A stretch of 64,000 nucleotides of DNA from Isoetes taiwanensis. Taxonomy: Eukaryota; Streptophyta; Lycopodiopsida; Isoetales; Isoetaceae. The stretch's first letter is position 1, and every line of letters begins with the position of its first letter. The notes under the pieces are model-generated. The model had not been told where the DNA came from and did no database searches. It was given only the letters and a program-made list of their open reading frames with translations. Both the position numbers and the translations under genes were made by a program. The stretch covers positions 21,480,833 to 21,544,832 of the forward strand of contig JAJEKV010000010.1 of the NCBI GenBank assembly GCA_021234155.1, written 5' to 3'. Positions 43,739-55,417 of the stretch are shown piece after piece.

Positions 43739-44866
43739 CTTGAAGGGCGCATGTAGTGCAGTTTCCCCGCCGACAACACATTTCTTATCCTAACTTTTGA
43801 TCCAGAGCTCTGTTTGAGATGATTTTTATTGCGTTGGAAAGCTCCCTCCGAGATCTTTTTGATAGTGTATGACATGGATATGTTTGGTTAAGTTATCTAT
43901 GCTAAAACAGCAATTTGTCGGCAGGGTTTGGTAGGCTTTCACATCCTACCAGCTGATTAATACAGGATTGCGCTATTGGATATTGTTTTATGGCTCATTC
44001 CGAATGAAGCTTACAAAAGATTACCATGCATTTTTAGATTTTGAGGCAGTTATTAAGCAAATTCCAAGGCTTCTAGGCTAACAATCAAAAAAGTTTCTCA
44101 CTTTGGTTTCTCATCACAAGAATCCATGGAGGCCAAAGGCTGGTGTTAAATTCCAGTTGAAAAATGTTTGTGTATGGGTGTTGCTAACTTTATGACTTTC
44201 AGAATGATGGGATCAATCTGCTCTATCTTTATGGTAACTTTTACTTATGTTCTAATTGTTTTATTGTGATCAAATTCAAAAGCTACAGGTGATGAAAGCC
44301 TCAAATGAATTCTAGTTTTTTTCTGGTTTGAATTCTAAAATTTTTGTTTGTGCCTCTTTATTTTCTGTCCTTTCACTAATGCATCTCGCATTTGGATCTT
44401 AGTCATGACTTATCTGTTGGCCGCCTAATGTTTAGAGACTAGAATTGGCAATAAAGCTTGAAACATATATAATTTGGCGTGTTGCAATGAGCAGGTTCAC
44501 ACTTTGCTTAAAGCTGTTTCAAATTAAATTCTTATTATCAAGCAAATGCTTAGTTTTATGTACCTTCACATTCATTGAGTTTAAATGGTTGGATTCAAAG
44601 GCCTTAGTGCTAAAGCAAAACACATTTGCACTATTGAAACTTTATATCATTAAGTTTAAATTGTTTGATTCAAAGTTGTTAGTGTTAAAATAAGGCACAA
44701 GGATATGCTGGGTTCAATCCCCATGACATGACCTAACGCTCATCTTCTTAACAAATGTTCTTTATTCCATTGATAACTCTTCTAAATTACTTTAATAACC
44801 TATTGACCTTTTTTGAGGCTCCACAATTGCTATATATCATTTTTTGTTGTTATGTTGTCCATCTCC

Positions 44867-45117
44867 AAGGCCCCGAAGGGGCAAAAAAAATTTTAAAACA
44901 ACACAAACCATTACATAAAACACTTTTAAATTAAAATACCCCTAAAACCCCCTATGATTTGGGTGCATATTCACACTGGGGGAGGGGGGGATGACGTCCC
45001 TAAAGCCCCGAAGGGGCCAAAAAAAATTTTTTGCAACACAAACCATTAACATCCAATATATAAAAATTAAATCCCCCCTAAAACCCCCTGTGGTTTGGGT
45101 GCATATTCACACGGGAG
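44867..45117. repeat. 134-bp imperfect tandem duplication
   Basis: Each unit begins with the GCCCCGAAGGGGC palindrome, continues through an A/T run, ACACAAACCATTA and CCTAAAACCCCCT, and ends TTTGGGTGCATATTCACAC. The copies are roughly 80 percent alike by eye. Confidence 0.85.
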
Positions 45118-45413
45118 TGACTCTGGGCATCGAGAGCTATTGGATGGGCATATTCATGAGTTATGCTTTGATTTGGACCGTAGATAGCGATCCTTGTTTG
45201 TGGGGTATGCTCGTACAAGTTTTTTTATACTGTATAGCAAGACTTGTGAAATACTATAAGGTTTGGTGCAATATACTTAATGGTGTTGATTTCAAACATG
45301 TATTATATATTAAATATCGAGCTAGAAATCTAGGAGCTGTCACCCGTACGATTGGAAGGATTATCGTTAATAATTGCTTCGGAGTGAAGAGCCCAGGGGG
45401 CGTATGTCAGTAG
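44991..45413 (+). other. 140-codon open frame, unsupported
   Basis: This open frame starts in the second tandem unit and continues into DNA with hydrophobic stretches (GMLVQVFLYCIARLVKYYK). No family is recognised and no splice or promoter signal supports it. Recorded because of its length. Confidence 0.15.
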
Positions 45414-45829
45414 AAAGCAGTTATTGTGAGACTATGATATTTTCCACATAATTACGAAATCATAATTAGCAATTTCAGACAGGACAAGACAAGCCCAGTA
45501 ATTAAGAGAGGCGTACCTAGAAAAGAGGGCGGGAAGGAAAAGCTAACCAACCCTAAAATTAATCTGGCTATAAAGTATGGGCTCGAGAGATGAAGGATAG
45601 TTTCTAGTTCGAGTGTTAGGTTTCTTGAGTCTAACGGAAGGCGGAGAGTTTAGGAGCTCAGCCAAGCATTACCTACGGCTCTAGAATATTGGGGCGGCAA
45701 GATGGAGAAGGCAAGAAAGTCGTAGATGAGCCGCAGCATGCAGATACAGGATCGAGGAAGAGGCCACGATTGAAAAATCTGGGGAACCTCACAATCCCAT
45801 GGAACCTGGAGCTAGAAGACGCGGGACCA

Positions 45830-46230
45830 TAGTGCATTAGTGAAGATGAATGCCTTTGTCTAGAGAAGGGTCTATCATCGTGTCTAAATTGCGGTTGGGT
45901 GCACTGCCTCTTTTGTGGCAGAGTCCATCATGCACAGACAATGAAAGACATGGGCTACAATCTCTGATTGCTGGAAATTATGGGAGTACTGGCGGACAAG
46001 AATGATTCTGTCTGTTAGACGAGCAGATAAGGAGCGGGTAATGAATTGCTTCAACTGGCTGCAGATGAATGCGAGAATATAGAAATCGGATAGCTACCAG
46101 CATGATTTGCTGATAGGCGACTTTGGAAAAATTTGTGTAAATTGCTGTGAGAAGAACCCTACCGAGTATATTTGCAGAGCCTTATATTGGCTGAATGTTG
46201 AAAAGAAAAAGGAAATCGGAGAAACCTCTA
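45830..46230 (+). pseudogene. Cysteine-rich decayed frames
   Basis: One frame gives ECLCLEKGLSSCLNCGWVHC then LFCGRVHH. A second gives RADKERVMNCFNWLQMNARI and DFGKICVNCCEKNPTEYICR. Paired cysteines and histidines suggest a zinc-binding protein of an element, but stops and shifts abound and I cannot name it. Confidence 0.25.
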
Positions 46231-46710
46231 CAGGCAGGAAGGCAGGTAAGTGAAAGGAGGAGGAATGAACAGCAAAGTGGCATGAAGAAATGAGAGAACC
46301 AAGGCCGTTTTCTTCTTTTTGTTTTGTTTTATTTTTAAAGTTATAAAGCTTTGCTTCTTATCAGGTCGAATCCAAATGTCCTCCAGAGCACTAGTTCTTG
46401 GCAAATATATATTATCTGATATATATAAATCTTGATAATCTGAACACAATACGAAGTATTGTAGTAAGTTCTATGGGAAATAAGTAGAAATTTATAGCTT
46501 CTAAGTGCGGAAAGAAAATGGGAAATCTGCAGTCCTACTAACACTCTTCCCGTACGAAAATACTGACAATAGTTACAGAAAGAAGGGAAAGCATGCAAGG
46601 AAGATTATAGGTGGCGGACGCAAAAGGAGGAGAAATCGTCGAAATTTGGAGGTCGGGAGTTGCCGGAACGAATCATGGTGACAGCAGAAGTATCACTTGA
46701 ATAGATACGG

Positions 46711-46779
46711 ATAAGATAAGATAAGATAAGATAAGATAAGATAAGATAAGATAAGATAAGATAAGATAAGATAAGATAA
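46711..46779. repeat. ATAAG pentanucleotide microsatellite
   Basis: About 14 perfect ATAAG units. Similar to the pentanucleotide tails of LINE copies in this window, but no LINE terminus is visible next to it. Confidence 0.95.
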
Positions 46780-47041
46780 TGACAACAGAAATAAAATAAT
46801 AAAATGACGAATACTCCTATATGACCGACACCTGGAAACACAAACATCCAATTAACTTCCGATCTGACTAACAAATATGAATAACACTAGAATATACGTC
46901 ACATGTATAAACAGACAAATAACACAAGTATCTTGACAAGGAGCACAGGAAAAGAATATCTGAACGAGAATGCTCAAAAGGATGAAACTGAATATAGATA
47001 AAAGAGTAAAAGGTGGACGGAACAAGATGCGGGGCAATGAG

Positions 47042-47297
47042 GCTCAGCCTCTGCCGTACACCAGGATAGCGAGGGCTAGATCCACAAGTTGCTACTTCGG
47101 CCACCAAAAACTCAATGTCTGAATGACAGCAGGGCTATGGGGGATCCTAGATCATAAGTCAGGAGGAATGATATGATACAAATAAGATATCGTCGAAAAG
47201 GAGACTGGCCTATGTTACGGACTGAGGAGTACAACTCCAGCCGTAGACCAAGATAGCGAGGGCTCGACTCTCCAATTGGTGTCTGGATCACCAAAAT
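47042..47297. repeat. Two related 70-bp segments 180 bp apart
   Basis: Both contain GATAGCGAGGGCT and end with CACCAAAA. On the minus strand both carry a CGAGCCCTCGC-like or CTAGCCCTCGC-like segment that could be a decayed B box, so a SINE pair is possible but not shown. Confidence 0.45.
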
Positions 47298-47679
47298 GCC
47301 AAAAATATTTATCAATACTTAACTATTTATGGTAGTTATCTACTAGAAATCTAGATTGGCACAGAGAGGACCACCCTCGTCCAATCAATCGGAACGGTAA
47401 GGTATAATCTACTGGAAAAAAAAAAAGAAAAAAAATCGGACCACGACGCCGCCGAAATCGTTAAATACCAGAGTACATGCATAAAATCAGACAAGATTAT
47501 AAACAGCAAATTAAATCATGCAGAGAGGTGGGTAGAATAATTGTGACTAATTCAAATTCTGCTTCAGTTTTTTCAAATAAGGTACCGTTTGGGAGACGGC
47601 GTATATTGTACGAAGGGAATGCAGTGATACCAAGAGGAAAGCTCTATCACAGCTAGCCGGAGGAATTCGCTACTGAAAT

Positions 47680-50570
47680 TGTGGCCAAGGCCCGATGGCA
47701 GATCAAATCAGTCTCAGCCAACATAGGGGGGTTGCAGCAAGAGCAGCGGTGAGCCAGTAGGACCTCAAGGACTTCTTAGCTCAGATGAACAGGCAACTGG
47801 AAGCTAGGATCCCAAACATGGACGCACTTAATACGCTGGCGGACTTGGTTAATCGCAATAAGATAGCTATATCCAACATGGATAGGTGCAAGAGATCGAG
47901 AGGACAAGTGAGGAGATGCAACAGAGGATAGACGAAATCAAAGAAGAGAAGGCCAAGATCATGCAGAGGTTGGTTGATTTAGAAAACATGAATGTTGAGT
48001 TAGATGCATGGGAATTCTTTGATAAAATAAAACCACACATCATGGAATTTGAGGAGCAGAGTAGGATTAAACATGATGTTAGGGTTGATATGGATAGCAG
48101 AGAAACCTAACGAAGATACATATCGAATTACTGCAGAGGTAATAGAGGCAGTTTTTAAAGAGCATCGAAGCATAATCGTCAAAGCAGTACGCTGGGCTAA
48201 CGGAGGGGACGAGCAAGATCCATAAATCTGACACTCAGGGACATGGCAGCCAGGGAACGGGTACTGCGCATAGGGTCCAGACTGAGGAATGGGATCACGG
48301 TGCAAGAGGCCTTAATGGTCATGCAAGGGCAAGCGCTACACAAAGAACTGGTCAAAGCCAGGGAGTTGAACCAAGTAGGGATACATGCGGGGGTCGGAAA
48401 TAGAAAAGTATATCTGCACAAATGGATCAGGGACCAGCCACCCTTAGGACAGGAGCAGAACATGGGGAGACTGAAGGCCATAAGGTCGAAAGGACTGGAG
48501 GGAGAGGAAACCATCCCCCTGACACCGGCGATGTAGGGATTGGATGGAGGAGCATCAGTGGAGAGAGCTCTCGCTCTGATACAGCCCTCATCAGGAGGGG
48601 GAAGTGGAAACGGGGTCGGTGAGGAACAGACACACCAAAATGGGCATATGGATCTAGTCTCGATTGCAAAGACCAGGGGACGACCGAGAAGGATAACCAA
48701 CGGGCCAGAACATACGGAGAACCCAAACGACCAGCCCAGGGGGAAAAAACGTTGACCATATGGTACTGGAATTGCACCAGGTACCCATGGGATGATGAGG
48801 AAGCCCACAATTATGATATAATATATCTGGTGGAGACATGGGAACACAATACCAAGCAGCTGCCAGAGGAAGAGGGGTACAGGCTTTTCACATGTTGGAA
48901 AGATAAAGATTTTAAGATAGCGCAGGTCTAGCTTGCTATATAAAAGAGAGTGTAGGCAATAAGGCATGTATTTTACATCAGATGTCAATAAAAGATACAT
49001 GCTGCTAAGCATACAATTACAAAAAAAAAAAAAAGATTTAATCCTGATTATAGCATATTACCCGCCAAACAGTGACAAACTAGAACTGCTGGGCCTGGGG
49101 AGAGTAGGGGCCAATGATGCTGATGGGAGACCTGAATGCCATAACATGCCAGGAGCAAGCACAAATCACGAGCATGAATGAGATAAATGAACAGTGGATA
49201 CAAACCGCGAGATCACAAGATTGGAGAAGAAGTACAGAGGACAAGGCGGAAATCAATGCCAAGGGCAAGTTACTGATAGAGATTTGCACGACAACAAGGG
49301 TCATTATAGCCAAAGGGGTATAGAAATGGAATGTATCAGGGGAATTCACGAGCCAAAATACACATGGGAAAAGCATAGTCGATTATGTAATCTTAAACGA
49401 CAAAGCAGCGGCAGACAAAGCTTCGTGCTGGCAGATTGGCCGACTGGGAAAAGAGAAAGCCACAGACCCATCCAATTGGCAATAAAGCAGGAGGAACAGG
49501 TATAGATGGAGACACCAGACAAGGAAAAGACCATGAACATGAAAATATACTTCTAGAATAAACATGCAGAAACCTTCACAGAAAAAGTCCGATCAGAAAT
49601 GAAGAAGTGGGCGTGGAAAAAGCATGGAGCAGACGAGAATGGGAACAGACTGAACAATATAATAGTGAAGGTGGCAACAGATATCTTCAGAAAATGAAAA
49701 AGACCCAGGAAGAACCAGGCATTCATTACTCAGTATGGTACAACGAGGAGTGCAGGGAATCGGCCAAGTCACACATCATCACAGGTAATGGGTGGTTCAT
49801 GGAAGTAGCAGTATGGACTAGAGAGATGGGGTTAAATCTGAGTGATCTAGTAAATGAAGGGAAATGGAATGAAGATTGGGCCGACAGAGCGACAAAAGCA
49901 TGGCTGCAAAAATACAGTGGTCCCAAAACACTTTGAGTGACAGAAGTTTTCAACCCGGACCAACAGATAGGACAACAAATGTACAGAGACAGTCGATTAG
50001 GGAAGACAAGAAGGGGCACCTTAGCAAGATTCAGGATGGGGAGCCACGATCTAAGAATCGAAAAGGACAGATGGAGGAAAGTAGAAAGGGAGAACCGAGT
50101 CTGTAGAATCTGCGACACAGGGAGAGTAGAGGATGAGAATCACATGCTCAACGACTGTATGGCATATGAAGAGATCAGAAGCAAATACAGGCTTATAAGA
50201 TGGGGACAACCGGCACATATCCTAATGGCAAGAGCAGATACAAAAGCGGATCTGGCAGACGCAATCAGGAAGATGATAACTAGACACCGGGAGGTGCACA
50301 GAGAAAGAGGACTAGTAATATGAACCATGAAAAGGTGGGACATTGAAGCTTATAAAATCTCAGCTAAAAGTTGATGATAACGACGCACCACCACGCGGCC
50401 ATGATGCCGATTATAAGCGGGGTGCCAGTATCAATAGAAAATAAGAGAAGCCCTCCGAAAGGGCTACAATGTACCAGCATGCAGTGCTAGTAGAACCCCT
50501 TGGAAGCTCACCCATGCTACATCAGTCCGTGGGCCTCAGGGCACTAGGGTCAATAATTCTATTCTATTCT
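47680..50570 (+). mobile_element. Internally deleted LINE (copy C): endonuclease and C-terminal finger, no RT
   Basis: The plus strand carries an ORF1-like coiled coil (MQEIERTSEEMQQRIDEIKE at 47,886), a charged segment to 48,536, an endonuclease domain (48,757-49,490) and a C-terminal finger. It ends AATAATTCTATTCTATTCTA, the sense form of the GAATA tails on the other copies. Between WYNEECRE (49,740) and the C-terminal region there is no reverse transcriptase. About 1.5-2 kb expected in a full LINE is missing. The 5' boundary is approximate. Confidence 0.8.
48757..50323 (+). pseudogene. LINE ORF2 derivative: EEP endonuclease joined to C-terminal zinc finger
   Basis: Endonuclease/exonuclease/phosphatase motifs appear in order: DIIYLVETW near 48,815, MLMGDLNA near 49,115, HGKSIVDYVILND near 49,370 and SHRPIQLAI near 49,465. 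WYNEECRE near 49,737 marks the usual boundary to the RT. Instead the sequence passes to KWNEDWADRATKAWL and then TLARFRMGSHDLRIEKDRW, with the finger CRICDTGRVEDENHMLNDC near 50,105-50,160. It stops at 50,321. Several frameshifts and stops between motifs show it is not translated as one protein now. The C terminus parallels that of LINE copy B. Confidence 0.78.
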
Positions 50571-53373
50571 ATATAGTTGTAATTCATGAAGAATTTGTGT
50601 TAGCAAATGGTGCTCTGATCATACACAATTCTGATGCTTTTGTAGGCAATGAGCAACTAAAAAAAGAGTGTACTAGATTGGTATGCGATTCCAATATGAA
50701 GTGTTACATAGGATGTAATCGAACATTTCCATCTTCCATGTACTATTTATATTACACTGAAATATGTTGCTTGGTCATTTTGCTTCTCATTTTAACACTG
50801 GTGAAATCTGTCTTTCTTTTTGCAGGCATCAACTTAAGTTTGGAATGTTTTTCAAGATGAAATATTGTGATGTTCCCCTGGCTTCTACAATTTTTGGTCT
50901 TCAAATAAATATGCATCCTTGAGAGTTTGTGCCATTTCTTCATTGTGCAATACATAAAAGCTTAGGTGTAGCTATATACTTATGCTTTTTATAGTGGTAA
51001 TATTATCTCATTATTCTGGATGATTTCATGCTTTGAGTAAATTATATGATTGATATTTTCTCTATTGGGACAGAGGGCAGGTGCAAGGAGCATAATGGGC
51101 ATTGAGTCGAGGAAAGGTGTAGATGGGCTTGCTTTGATTTCATGTCCGATTGGGCTTTGCCTGTAATCATGTATACAATCTTTTTTCTTTGTACAGTTTA
51201 GCAAGGTCTATCATGAATTATGAACGCAGAAGGAGCTGTAAATGTACCCAGAATAATGTTGTATTTTAATAGAATATTTATAAGAGAAAAACATCCATAT
51301 ATGCTAGAATTCTCATGGAGATAATAGCGTGGCATTTTTACATATTGGTGGCATTTTTAGGAAGATGCATGTTAGGGAATTTTAACTATTTTCTTTCCGC
51401 TTTTGAGGGTTGTATTCTTTGGCTTATCCCTTGGTCTGTTTCCATAGTTCCTACTGTATAAACCAAGTAATTTGACAAATTGTGAATGATCAGTTATTTT
51501 TGGCAAATGATCTATTATTTTTAAAAAAGTATTTTTGTGAAGTGCAAATACAGGACGTGCCAACAAGCGTCTAACAAGAGTTGCCCCACTGCCTCCTCTA
51601 TGAATTTTTGCCTTACGTCAATGCTTCTTGAGCTTCTGCCTCCTCTACAAATTTCTCTCAATCCAGCGCCTCACGCCACTGCCTCTTGAGTTTCTGAAAA
51701 ACAAAATTTGGGTTGGAATTCTGTAGTATGCTGCTCATTGAGGCTTATAACAACATTTTTATTGTTGATATAGATCATCTCTAAGGTCCATTGTGTTTTT
51801 CTTCCTCTATAAACTTGCTGCACGAATAGGGATAGGAGGCAACTTGCTTTGCAGCCCATCTTCCCAGCTATATTCGTGTGTTTCTCCTATTATTTGCTTA
51901 GTTGAAGGGCTTATAATAGGTTTACCATAACAAGGTCTTCATTTCTTTTGCGAATCATTCGGTGCAGGAACAGGGAGAGGAAGGATCTTACTATGCAGCC
52001 CATCTTACATTTGCAAGGTGGTTCAATTTTCCAACGTGACTGGGGGGTGAGGATTTTATGAAGCATATGGTTGGCCCTATAGTCAAAGTGAGCTTTCTGC
52101 AACTTGCAACTGGAGATGAGAATAATTTCATGAAAGGAGTGTTTGATCAAATATCTTCCTGTCATAACAGGCAGTCATCCAACCATATTTTTTTGCATTT
52201 TTATTGTTCAAAGTTCAAGACTCAAAGTATAGGAAACTAGAGCATTCAGCAATTAGCATGGAGGATTAAGGTTCTGTTGTAATAAGGTAAGTGATGTGAT
52301 GATGATACATGTTTCTTTTACTTTCAAAATAGAGCATGTAGCTACAAGTAAATCTATCTAATGCATATGATATGTGTTCTATAGGAAAAACAAATTGATC
52401 TTGGAATTCAATTTAATTCTGAACCATTTTGCCACATGGATATAACATTCCTCACTATTGCTAATTGTTTTTTGAAATATAGAGCATTGCCCTTTCCTAT
52501 CATTATTATTATTTTGTTTATGTTAAGTTCTGTAGACTCAAACGCCATAGAAACCTTGACACATGCATTAGACACAAGGAATATTCAAGATAGACAACTG
52601 ATGCATATTGTAGATACTTCGACAAAAATAACAAGGAACAAAAAGGTTGGAATCTAGCAGGTTCGAGGAACTTTATCATTTTTATTCCATGCCCATAATC
52701 TTCTTTCAACGAGCCATTTTTTTTTTGTGAATTGGTTGGCAACATGTAATGCTATGTTTCCTATAACACCTAGATGCAATGTCCAACTTGGGCGTGAGAT
52801 TCGACTATGCCCTTCTTGCCTTTTCTAAGCCCTTAGGAATGAGCAAATACAACCCTACCCCAGTTGAATGTGTGCTTTGCATGATATAATATTCAGTATA
52901 CACTCTACAAGCACAAGTTTCATTGCCATTTATCTCTAAAGCAAAGTGTGGAATCAAGTGCAGGTCATCTAATAATGCAAGGTCGTCTAATAATCCTTCA
53001 TATGTAATTCTTATCGGGAAGAATCAACAAGAAGATACCCCATTGATTCGTGCATCATTGGGCAAAAAATATATGAAATTATGAAAGGAGAAAAAAAGGA
53101 ACGAGTCTCGAACTTGAAGACAACTGTCCAATTATTACTGTGCTTTGTGCGCCATCTGTCGTCGAGGAAATCCACTGTTAAAGAACGTGCAAGTACGTAC
53201 AGGATGTGATGATGCTTAGAGTCTGTTGGTTATCGACAGTTGTAATATATGATAAGAATGGCATTTAAGATTATGATTTGATGATTAATAGGAATTAAAG
53301 GCTGCCGGTTTGGAATCGATGGCTTCCTATTTAAATAGGAATGTTTTTTTGAATTGCTTCAACTTCCTTAGAC
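50571..53373. other. Gene-free AT-rich stretch
   Basis: Isolated open frames of 60-90 codons lack motifs. The frame at 50,597-50,860 (VLANGALIIHNSDAFVGNEQ) reads like protein for about 35 codons and might be a relict exon, but I cannot place it. Confidence 0.4.
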
Positions 53374-53900
53374 ATGGGATCAAAGAAGCGGAAGCATAGT
53401 GAACTTGTCAGCGATGGAGAGGATGAGTTGATGCCCATTCCAAAAAGATCAAGACTAGACGAATGGTTAGAATGTGAGAATGATGCAAATTGTCTTTGTT
53501 TTGATCATGCACATGGAAGCAGTTCATTGGATTGCTATGATCGTGATGGAAATGTAGTTGCAGATGCTGGATTCGCATGGGATTACACCTGTGACACTGA
53601 GGTTCTAGGTCTCAAGACTATTGATTTTGTTGAGCAAATGACGATGATAGTGATGAAGTTTATGATTTTCTTGAAATGTGTCTTCCTGAGGCAAGCCTGC
53701 ATGCAAATGTGTCTTCTTTCATTCCTCTCGAGGTTTTGTTTGATTGCGATGTTGTTTTTGTTGTGAAGATTGCTTTCGTATGGTCAATATTGAAGATGGC
53801 GATGATGGTGAATTCAATCGCTGCTCTAGCTATCTGAAGAAGATGGTGAAGAATTGGATTGGTCAGGCGTGATGTTGCAAGAGATATATATGCCAATTTC
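53374..53900 (+). pseudogene. Frameshifted acidic protein gene of unknown function
   Basis: ATG at 53,374 begins MGSKKRKHSELVSDGEDELM, with a basic KKRKH and PIPKRSR that could be nuclear localisation signals. It continues DEWLECENDANCLCFDHAHG. Near 53,640 the sense frame changes (ANDDDSDEVYDFLEMCLPEA), and again near 53,765 (EDCFRMVNIEDGDDGEFNRC) and 53,830 (LSEEDGEELDWSG). Each piece is acidic and protein-like, so this is probably one gene with several small indels, or less likely a gene with tiny introns. No family is recognised. Confidence 0.45.
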
Positions 53901-54073
53901 AGTAGTGCGTGTATATGTCTTCTTTTCTTTATAAACTGCATTGCTGGATATATTGCCTAGGAAATTGTATAATAGTAGAATCCTTGGAAAGTTGTATTGC
54001 AGTTCTCTACTGCATCTCTTCAGAATAGTATATATCAGCATGAATAATAAACTATTACAAAATATAATCATAG

Positions 54074-54246
54074 TTTTATCTGTAAACTTTAAGGTTACTT
54101 ATGATAATATGGAAGAGAGCTTGTGTAGCAAACAATGCACATATGATGGAGAAGCCTAATTTTATCTGTAAACTTTAAGGCTTACTTATGATAATATGGA
54201 AAAGAGCTTGTGTAATAAACATTGCAGAAATGATAGAGAAGCTTTC
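54074..54246. repeat. 86-bp tandem duplication
   Basis: Two adjacent copies begin TTTTATCTGTAAACTTTAAG and share GAGCTTGTGTA. They differ at about ten positions. Confidence 0.85.
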
Positions 54247-54757
54247 AGGTCTGGATGTAAATGCAAGAGTATTTTACATTCATTTTTTTCAGGTCATCTT
54301 TTTTGCTCATAAAATGGAAACGTGCATATTAGATGAGACTTCCATATTCTCCTATATTAACAATGAGGAGTTTTCCAAACCTCAGAATTTAGTCTGCTGG
54401 ATTTGCATTCAAGTCGCCCTTCCGTTCCCGCACGTACAATATTAATGAGTGTCCTGCCAGATTCCATAAATCCAAGCTTGATATTTGATGATGCATGCAT
54501 AAACACATTTCTTCAAAATTATTAAACACCTTGTTATCCAGAAAGGCTTATATTCCATTTAAATCTAGATTTGAAATGAGTTATTTAATCTAGTAAAAAT
54601 AGTCTGACACCGACCCTCTTCCCATGTGTTTCATAAGCCTTGCTCTTTCTCTTCAACACCACCAGTTTCACTGGCATTTCCATTTGCCTTTGTTTGCTAT
54701 ACTCTCATAAATCCAATTTCTTTATGCATTATTCCATGTAGTTTTTTTTTATGCATC

Positions 54758-55098
54758 TGGGTGTTTGGTCTAGTGGTAAAACACTAGTTCTAGCAACTAC
54801 AGGTCTCGAGTTCGAGACTGTCCAGAATCTCACTCTGAATTGTTGGGCAATATAGTGTGGTGTGTGGTCACATGTCCAGTTGGACGTTACCTAAAGTGGT
54901 TGGGGGTAGGACCCAATCAAGCAATGTAGTGTCGTGTGTGGTCACATGTCCAGTTGGGTGGCGTGACGTTAAAACAACTATCTTGAACAATGTAATATGG
55001 GGGTAGGCCCAATCGAGCAATGTAGTGTGGTGTGTGGTTCAGTTGGAGGATGCCTAGTGGCGTGACATTAAAACAACAATCTATCTATCTATCTATCT
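54758..55098 (+). mobile_element. tRNA-derived SINE with internal tandem repeats and CTAT tail
   Basis: The head has an A box (TGGTCTAGTGGTA) and a B box (GAGTTCGAGACTG) at tRNA spacing. The body holds three related units of about 80 bp built on GCAATGTAGTGTGGTGTGTG and CACATGTCCAGTTGG. The 3' end reads GGCGTGACATTAAAACAACA followed by CTAT repeats. This end resembles the termini of the LINEs in the window, suggesting mobilisation by them. Confidence 0.75.
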
Positions 55099-55417
55099 TT
55101 TAGAAAAAAGGCAAAACAACATGGATATAAATATATGTGTAGAAATAGATTTTGTACTTGGCATGTATAGAAATAGGTTATGTACTTGGGCATTTAGACA
55201 ATTTAATTCTATATAAGCAACTCACACATCGATAAATAGCATAAGAAGGCTTAATATATACCAAATCCTTGAAATATAAATTCAAATTTTCCAGTTGCAT
55301 TTTACAATATCCATAATATCTTACTTATAGCTGGTTTCACATATATGATCATGCCTTCATTGCCAATTCCCACCTTAACAAAAGACCCATGCTGCATGAG
55401 CATGTTGCCAATGGGAA

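Noticed and set aside
46605-46874. Repetitive LILSY open frame
   Set aside because: Product of the ATAAG microsatellite read in frame.
54758-54840. Functional tRNA gene
   Set aside because: A and B boxes are present but acceptor and anticodon stems do not pair; the body and tail show a SINE.
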